Shown here piece by piece: positions 59,200 through 64,000 of a stretch of DNA of 64,000 nucleotides. Below the pieces are notes generated by a model. It worked only from the letters and a program-made list of their open reading frames with translations. It was not told the origin of the DNA and searched no databases. The stretch comes from Bacteroidota bacterium (GTDB taxonomy: Bacteria > Bacteroidota > Bacteroidia > Flavobacteriales_D > Crocinitomicaceae). Where the stretch lies: NCBI GenBank assembly GCA_016192075.1, contig JACPUU010000005.1:1-64000 (forward strand), given 5' to 3'. The first letter of the stretch is position 1. Each line of letters begins with the position of its first letter. Made by a program: the position numbers and the translations under genes.

Positions 59200-61320
59200 A
59201 TGAAGTCAATTAAGTTCTTAGTTACATTAGTTGCTTTGCTGAGTGTGAGTACCGCCGCGATTTCTCAGGCCGAGACCCGGAATTATGCCAAAGAGGCCGA
59301 ACAATTATGGCAAGCCGGAGCCTATTCTGAAGCCGCAGATGCTTATAAAAAAGCCTCTGAGAAAGTTGATCCAAAGAACGATAAGGCGCGTTTGAAAAAA
59401 GCCTACTTCGCTTACATGTCTGCTACATGTTACAAACTTTTACATGACTTCCCTGCTGCCGAGCAGCAGTATGAAAAAGCAATCCTCCTTAAATATTTTG
59501 AAGCTGAGCCTAAAGTTTATTTCTATCTGGCCGAGATGGAAATGGCACAGTGTAAACACGATGAAGCAAAAGAAAATTATCAGAAATACGACAAGCTTGC
59601 TCCTGGTGATCCAATTACCAAAGTGAGAATTCAATCGTGCGAACAGTACAAAGATGCTACGGAGAAAAAACAAACCAAACACCTCATGTCCAATGTAACC
59701 AAATTGAATACACCCCAATTTGATTATGCACAGGTGATTGGCCCAAGAGGTACTGAAATGTATTTCTCTTCATCACGTCCCGGTTCCAGCGGTGAGCTGG
59801 TTGACCCTATTACCGGTCAAAACTACATGGATATCTGGGTAACTACCATTGACAAAAAAAATAACTGGGGTCAGCCGCAACCACTTCCTGCTCCAATTAA
59901 CACTGGTGATAACGAAGGTACCGTATGTTTTGACGGACGTGGAAAAATGATGTTCTTCACCCGTTGCCCATCGCAGGAAAAAATGCGTTTGGGTTGTGAT
60001 ATTTATATGGTTGAGAAAAAAGGTGACAACTGGGATCAACCGGTATTACTTAAATTAAAAGATCACGATTCAACCCACGTAGGACATCCGTGTTTGTCTG
60101 ATGACGGAAAAGCATTGATTTTTGCTTCAAACATGGCCGGTGGTTATGGTGGTTTGGATCTTTGGATCACTACTTATGATAAACGGACAGAATCATGGTC
60201 TTTACCAGTAAATATGGGGCCATCTGTAAATACTCCCGGCAACGATTGTTTCCCAACCTGGGGACCAAACGGAGAACTTTTCTACGCCTCTGACGGAATG
60301 GTTGGTTTAGGAGGTCTTGACATCTACAAAGCTACCCGTGTTGGTACAGAAAATAAATGGGAAAAACCAACTAACCTTGGTTACCCAATGAACTCTTGCC
60401 GTGATGATTACCATATCATTTATACTGAGTCAGGCAAAGTAGAACGTGGTTTCATTTCATCCAGCCGTAACGGTTCAAAAGGAGAAAATTCACAGGATAT
60501 CTGGGATTTCTACTTACCTCCAATCCTGGTTGATGTAGATATCATTGTTTCTGATCAGGAAGAAGGTATTCCAATTGTTGGTGCCAAAGTTATTATCGTT
60601 GGATCTGACGGATCAAACTATGTAATGAATACAGATGCAAACGGACGTATTTCACTGAATCAGAAAGCAGATGGTACCCGTTATGTTGATCCGGGTGTTA
60701 CCTGGACTATTGAAGTGGAGGGCGTGTTGAAAGCTTACCTGGGAACGTCAGATGCTTTCTCAACCGTAGGCGTTGAAACAAATACGCGAATTGTGCGTGA
60801 CCTGAAAGTACTGAACATTAAAAAACCAATTCGTCTGCCTGAAGTTCGTTACGATTTAGGTAAAGCAGATCTGCAGGTAAATGATTCAGTAAACTCAAAA
60901 GATTCCCTGAACTATTTATATGATCTGATGATTGAACACCCTAACCTGATTGTAGAATTGGGTTCACATACAGACAGCCGTGGTAAAGATGCAGCAAACC
61001 TTACATTGTCACAGGCCCGTGCCCAATCATGTATCAATTACCTGGTTCTTGAAAGAGGCTTACCTGCTGAGCGTTTTGTACCAAAAGGATACGGTGAAAC
61101 AACACCATTCACCCTGGTTGAAGTTAAAGCTCCCGGCGATACGGTAAGAACACTGCTTACAGAGGCTGTAATCAATAAATACAAAACCACAGATAAAGCA
61201 ATGTTTGAAAGATTGCACCAGTACAATCGTCGTACTGAATGTAAAATTTTGAGCTTTGATTATGTTCCGAAACCGGGTGAAGGTGTAAAACCTGAAGACG
61301 GCGGAACCGGAGGAAATTAG
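59200..61320 (+). CDS. PorE-like OmpA-family protein (TPR, PD40 propeller, CRD, OmpA)
   Basis: 706 residues. Signal peptide (MKSIKFLVTLVALLSVSTAA, cleavage near AAISQA). TPR region (about 25-140), PD40/WD40-like propeller with repeated DGKALIFASN, GGLDLWITT and GGLDIYKAT blades (about 165-440), a carboxypeptidase-regulatory-like beta domain (about 455-540: GIPIVGAKVIIVGSDG) and an OmpA C-terminal domain (about 575-690: VELGSHTDSRGKDAANLTLSQARAQSC, RRTECKIL). This is the architecture of PorE, a T9SS protein linking the machinery to peptidoglycan. Unlike PorE in Porphyromonas, no lipobox is present. It could also be a more general OmpA-type envelope linker. Confidence 0.83.
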   Translation: MKSIKFLVTLVALLSVSTAAISQAETRNYAKEAEQLWQAGAYSEAADAYKKASEKVDPKNDKARLKKAYFAYMSATCYKLLHDFPAAEQQYEKAILLKYFEAEPKVYFYLAEMEMAQCKHDEAKENYQKYDKLAPGDPITKVRIQSCEQYKDATEKKQTKHLMSNVTKLNTPQFDYAQVIGPRGTEMYFSSSRPGSSGELVDPITGQNYMDIWVTTIDKKNNWGQPQPLPAPINTGDNEGTVCFDGRGKMMFFTRCPSQEKMRLGCDIYMVEKKGDNWDQPVLLKLKDHDSTHVGHPCLSDDGKALIFASNMAGGYGGLDLWITTYDKRTESWSLPVNMGPSVNTPGNDCFPTWGPNGELFYASDGMVGLGGLDIYKATRVGTENKWEKPTNLGYPMNSCRDDYHIIYTESGKVERGFISSSRNGSKGENSQDIWDFYLPPILVDVDIIVSDQEEGIPIVGAKVIIVGSDGSNYVMNTDANGRISLNQKADGTRYVDPGVTWTIEVEGVLKAYLGTSDAFSTVGVETNTRIVRDLKVLNIKKPIRLPEVRYDLGKADLQVNDSVNSKDSLNYLYDLMIEHPNLIVELGSHTDSRGKDAANLTLSQARAQSCINYLVLERGLPAERFVPKGYGETTPFTLVEVKAPGDTVRTLLTEAVINKYKTTDKAMFERLHQYNRRTECKILSFDYVPKPGEGVKPEDGGTGGN

Positions 61321-61337
61321 CGTAAATACAGTATTTC

Positions 61338-61377
61338 AAAAAGCACCTGACCCTTTTATGGTCGGGTGCTTTTTTTA
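61338..61377 (+). terminator. Terminator after PorE-like gene
   Basis: AAAAAGCACC-T-GACC pairs with GGTC-G-GGTGCTTTTT across a 7-nt loop, followed by a run of T. It lies only 17 bp before the purM start. Confidence 0.9.
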
Positions 61378-61393
61378 TTTTCAGACAAGAACC

Positions 61394-62563
61394 ATGGCAG
61401 ACAACAGATATAACTCAAGAGGTGTTTCAGCGGGTAAAGAAGATGTACACAATGCTATTAAAAATGTAGACAAAGGACTTTTTCCGCAGGCATTTTGTAA
61501 GATAATACCCGATTATTTAACCGGTGATGAAAACTATTGCCTGGTGATGCATGCTGATGGTGCGGGAACCAAATCATCACTGGCTTACCTGTATTGGAAA
61601 GAAACCGGTGACACCTCTGTCTGGAAAGGCATTGCACAGGATGCCCTGATTATGAATATTGATGACCTGCTTTGTGTAGGTGCCACTGAAAACATTCTGC
61701 TGTCTTCAACCATTGGCCGCAATAAAAACCTGATTGATGGATCAGTGCTTTCAGCTATTATTAATGGTACTGAAGAATTGCTTGCTGAATTGCGGAATCA
61801 CGGGTTTAACATTTATTCTACCGGCGGTGAAACGGCTGATGTGGGTGACCTGGTGCGTACCATTATTGTTGACTCAACCGTGGTGGCACGTATGAAACGC
61901 AGTGACGTTATTTCCAATCATCAGATTCAGGCCGGTGATGTGATCGTTGGTCTTGAGTCGTTTGGACAAGCCACCTATGAAAAAACATACAACGGCGGCA
62001 TGGGAAGCAATGGGCTTACATCTGCCCGTCACGATGTTTTTGCCAAATACCTGGTTGAAAAATACCCTGAAAGTTTTGACCCGGCCGTACCGGAAGAACT
62101 GGTTTATTCAGGCAGTAAAAAACTCACTGATAAAGTGGCAGATTCACCCGTGGATGCCGGAAAGCTGGTATTGTCACCAACACGTACGTATGCGCCCATT
62201 ATTAAAGCCATATTGGATAAACACCGCTCCAAAATACACGGCATGGTGCATTGCAGCGGTGGCGCTCAAACCAAAGTGCTGCACTTTGTAAACAACCTGC
62301 ACATCGTTAAAGACAACCTGTTTGAAGTTCCGCCTTTATTCAAACTCATCCAGTCAGAATCCAAAACAGACTGGAAAGAAATGTACAAGGTTTTCAATAT
62401 GGGACATCGCATGGAAATTTATTTACCTGAGGCTTTGGCCGCAGAAATAATTGCCATTTCTGAATCGTTCAACGTACGCGCAAAAATTATTGGAAGGTGC
62501 GAAGTGTTCAATGGTAAAAAACTAACCATTCGGTCTGAACACGGCGAATTTATTTATAACTGA
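61394..62563 (+). CDS. purM: Phosphoribosylformylglycinamidine cyclo-ligase (AIR synthase)
   Basis: 389 residues from the ATG at 61394. Closes the imidazole ring in purine synthesis using FGAM and ATP. Motifs: YNSRGVSAGKEDVHNAI, DGAGTKSSLAYLYW, DALIMNIDDLLCVGA, STGGETADVGDLVRT, GLESFGQATYEKTYNGGMGSNGLTSARHD and GMVHCSGGAQTKV. Longer than E. coli PurM (345), as usual in Bacteroidota. Follows a terminator closely and is followed 5 bp after its stop by the TerB-like gene. Confidence 0.95.
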   Translation: MADNRYNSRGVSAGKEDVHNAIKNVDKGLFPQAFCKIIPDYLTGDENYCLVMHADGAGTKSSLAYLYWKETGDTSVWKGIAQDALIMNIDDLLCVGATENILLSSTIGRNKNLIDGSVLSAIINGTEELLAELRNHGFNIYSTGGETADVGDLVRTIIVDSTVVARMKRSDVISNHQIQAGDVIVGLESFGQATYEKTYNGGMGSNGLTSARHDVFAKYLVEKYPESFDPAVPEELVYSGSKKLTDKVADSPVDAGKLVLSPTRTYAPIIKAILDKHRSKIHGMVHCSGGAQTKVLHFVNNLHIVKDNLFEVPPLFKLIQSESKTDWKEMYKVFNMGHRMEIYLPEALAAEIIAISESFNVRAKIIGRCEVFNGKKLTIRSEHGEFIYN

Positions 62564-62568
62564 TTAGT

Positions 62569-63273
62569 ATGCTGGCAATTATTATTTTCGGAACGCGTGG
62601 CGTCAGGTCAACCGTCAGTGAGGGAACCTTTGTGTGTCCGCAGTGTATATCAAACCAGCAATACAAGCATAAAAAAGTGACGCAGTTTTTCACGTTGTAT
62701 TTCATTCCGCTTATTCCCATGGGTAACAAAGGTGAATATGTAGAATGCCTGGGATGCCGCAATACCTATATCACCCGTATTTTGCAAATGCAGCCGACTC
62801 TGGATATTACCGAAAAACAGGCAACGTCAGCAGCTGTGGGGCAGCCCCGGGCTCAGCTAAATACCGGTGCGGTTGATTCAACTGCAGCAATAGAGCCCGA
62901 AAAAGACAAAGTGATTAAAAAACTCTTGATCATGATGATACTGGCCGACGGAAAAGTTGAAAATGCTGAAATTGTTTCGTTCCACCGTATTTATCATGAA
63001 AGTACCGGCCAAACCGTGCGCGATATTTATAAAGAAATGGATGAGGTAAAAGCAGAAAATAAATCACCGCATCAATACCTGAAAGAGGTGGTTCATGGAC
63101 TCAACCAGGAGGGTAAAGAAGCCATTCTGAAAGCCAGCATGCGCATTGCAGCAGCTGACGGAGACATAGATCCAAGCGAGGTAAGAATGGTGGAAAATTT
63201 CGGCAAGGCCCTTGAATTAAAACCGGCTGAAGTTGCAGCCATTATTGAAGAAGCAAAAAATAAACAAGAATAA
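62569..63273 (+). CDS. Zinc-ribbon and TerB-like domain protein
   Basis: 234 residues. N-terminal zinc-ribbon-like cysteines (CPQC and CLGC, residues about 19-70) in a region with KKVTQFFTLYFIPLIPMG, a membrane-associated or amphipathic segment. A linker is followed by a TerB-like helical domain (about 105-230: LIMMILADGKVENAEIVSFHRIYHE, AILKASMRIAAADGDIDPSEVRMV). TerB domains are linked to stress and metal or membrane sensing. It is 5 bp after purM and probably cotranscribed; the function is unknown. Confidence 0.78.
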   Translation: MLAIIIFGTRGVRSTVSEGTFVCPQCISNQQYKHKKVTQFFTLYFIPLIPMGNKGEYVECLGCRNTYITRILQMQPTLDITEKQATSAAVGQPRAQLNTGAVDSTAAIEPEKDKVIKKLLIMMILADGKVENAEIVSFHRIYHESTGQTVRDIYKEMDEVKAENKSPHQYLKEVVHGLNQEGKEAILKASMRIAAADGDIDPSEVRMVENFGKALELKPAEVAAIIEEAKNKQE

Positions 63274-63300
63274 TCCTCCTTCGCTGAAGCTGCGGAGGAT
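63273..63300. repeat. Short hairpin repeat before prfA (ATCCTCC ... GGAGGAT)
   Basis: A 7-bp stem with a 14-nt loop containing TTCGCTGAAGC, right after the TerB-like stop codon. No T-run. The TCGCTGAAGC core is a common intergenic hairpin motif in Bacteroidota. It may be a REP-like repeat; it could also affect the prfA leader. Confidence 0.4.
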
Positions 63301-63314
63301 AAAAGAGCATACCA

Positions 63315-64000
63315 ATGAATGATTTACTAAGAAAACTGGAAGCAATTGCCATTCGTTTTGAAGAGGTTGGCGTAAAAATTACCGATCCGTCCATTATCAA
63401 TGACATGGACCGGTATGTGAAACTGAATAAAGAGTATAAAGATTTGCAGGCAATTGTTGCTGTATACCATGAGTATAAAAAAGTGCTCAGTAACATTGAC
63501 TCAGCCAAGCAAATTCTCAATTCAGATGAAGATGCCGAGATGAAAGAAATGGCAAAAATGGAGCTCGATGAATTAGTGCCCCGGCAAGATGAATTGGAAG
63601 AAGAAATAAAAGTATTACTGATTCCAAAAGACCCTGAAGATGATAAAAACGTCATTCTGGAGGTTCGTGCCGGAACAGGTGGAGACGAGGCCAGCATTTT
63701 TGCCGGTGATTTATACCGCATGTATACCCGCTATTTTGAAACCAAGGGCTGGAAAATAGAACCCTTGAGCGTTACCGAAGGAACGGTGGGTGGTTACAAA
63801 GAGGTTATTATTAAAGTGTCTGGTGAAGAGGTTTACGGAACGTTAAAATACGAAGCCGGTGTGCATCGGGTGCAGCGTGTTCCTGAAACTGAAACACAGG
63901 GGCGTGTACATACATCAGCTGCCACGGTTGCCGTGTTGCCTGAGGTAGAAGAGGTGGATGTCAGTTTGAACCCGGCAGACATTGATTTTCATACATCACG
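63315..64000 (+). CDS. prfA: Peptide chain release factor 1, 5' part
   Basis: The first 228 codons; the reading frame is open to the window edge. Releases peptides at UAA and UAG stop codons. Visible: MNDLLRKLEAIAIRFEEV start, the N-terminal helical domain, then VRAGTGGDEASIFAGDLYRMY and YKEVIIKVSG, EAGVHRVQRVPETETQGRVHTSAATVAV, and the lead-in to the GGQ loop (NPADIDFHTS). The GGQ motif itself lies just past the edge. Starts 41 bp after the TerB-like gene across a small hairpin. Confidence 0.95.
   Translation, partial: MNDLLRKLEAIAIRFEEVGVKITDPSIINDMDRYVKLNKEYKDLQAIVAVYHEYKKVLSNIDSAKQILNSDEDAEMKEMAKMELDELVPRQDELEEEIKVLLIPKDPEDDKNVILEVRAGTGGDEASIFAGDLYRMYTRYFETKGWKIEPLSVTEGTVGGYKEVIIKVSGEEVYGTLKYEAGVHRVQRVPETETQGRVHTSAATVAVLPEVEEVDVSLNPADIDFHTS

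Noticed and set aside
1-64000. tRNA/rRNA genes, CRISPR arrays, prophage or insertion sequences
   Set aside because: None was recognised on reading: no TΨC-like arm, no regular spaced repeats beyond those listed and no transposase or phage proteins. A dedicated scan could still find a degenerate element.

Overview
The window comes from a Bacteroidota genome, most likely Flavobacteriales. The reasons are the gliding-motility/type IX secretion (T9SS) C-terminal domains, GldA, a PorE-like OmpA protein, DUF6427/DUF6341-type proteins, class Ia ribonucleotide reductase of the eukaryote-like type, near absence of Shine-Dalgarno sites, and repeated exact matches to the Bacteroidota -7 promoter element TAnnTTTG. 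The family cannot be fixed from the sequence alone. No tRNA, rRNA, CRISPR array, prophage or insertion sequence was seen. Most of the window is core metabolism with small lineage-specific genes between.

Layout. 1-2.1 kb: 3' part of a giant repeat-rich T9SS-secreted adhesin. 2.3-7.2 kb: a phosphate-themed block (DinB-like protein, PhoB-like regulator, phosphate-selective porin, divergent Na+/phosphate cotransporter with a PhoU-like tail). 7.2-17.8 kb: dxs, a TPR-like protein, a DUF2339 membrane protein, small membrane proteins, a bacilliredoxin, a coupled PhoD phosphatase/FAD oxidoreductase pair and ComF. 18.3-21.8 kb: nrdB-nrdA. 22-27.3 kb: hydrolase, a BlaI/M56-TonB regulatory pair, and a divergent Fur-family regulator/TonB-dependent receptor pair. 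27.4-33 kb: purQ, three small or membrane proteins, fbp, a lipoprotein and a SET-domain protein. 33-45 kb: mfd, two tiny membrane proteins, a two-component system, a thioredoxin, an HTH regulator, a metallophosphoesterase, a lipoprotein metallopeptidase with a partner, and recJ. 45-47.5 kb: an LpoB/COG3014-type lipoprotein operon. 47.8-51.4 kb: hutI followed by three membrane proteins, then gldA. 51.5-54.7 kb: a secreted protein and a tail-specific protease. 55-59 kb: PASTA protein, T9SS cargo and pseudouridine synthase in one operon. 59-64 kb: PorE-like protein, purM, a TerB-like protein and the 5' part of prfA.

How genes work together. T9SS and the envelope are represented by cargo proteins (window start and 55.8 kb), GldA, the PorE-like protein, the tail-specific protease, the LpoB operon and the PASTA protein. 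Phosphate uptake is represented by the porin, the cotransporter and the regulator; a TTAAC direct repeat with 11-bp phasing lies just upstream of the cotransporter promoter. Metal homeostasis is suggested by the Fur-family/TonB-receptor pair, which share a 9-bp dyad. Purine synthesis (purQ, purM) and deoxynucleotide synthesis (nrdAB) are present as isolated units.

The most noteworthy non-coding signals are a perfect 16-bp palindrome exactly inside the promoter spacer of the blaI-like gene, REP/MITE-like hairpins at the ends of nrdA and of the hydrolase gene, a candidate short transcript at about 2.2 kb, and an intra-operon terminator between the lpoB-like and COG3014-like genes. No entirely new system was identified with confidence; the least ordinary items are the phosphate block, the BlaI/M56-TonB operator, the SET-domain protein and the two unrecognised 42- and 55-residue membrane proteins.
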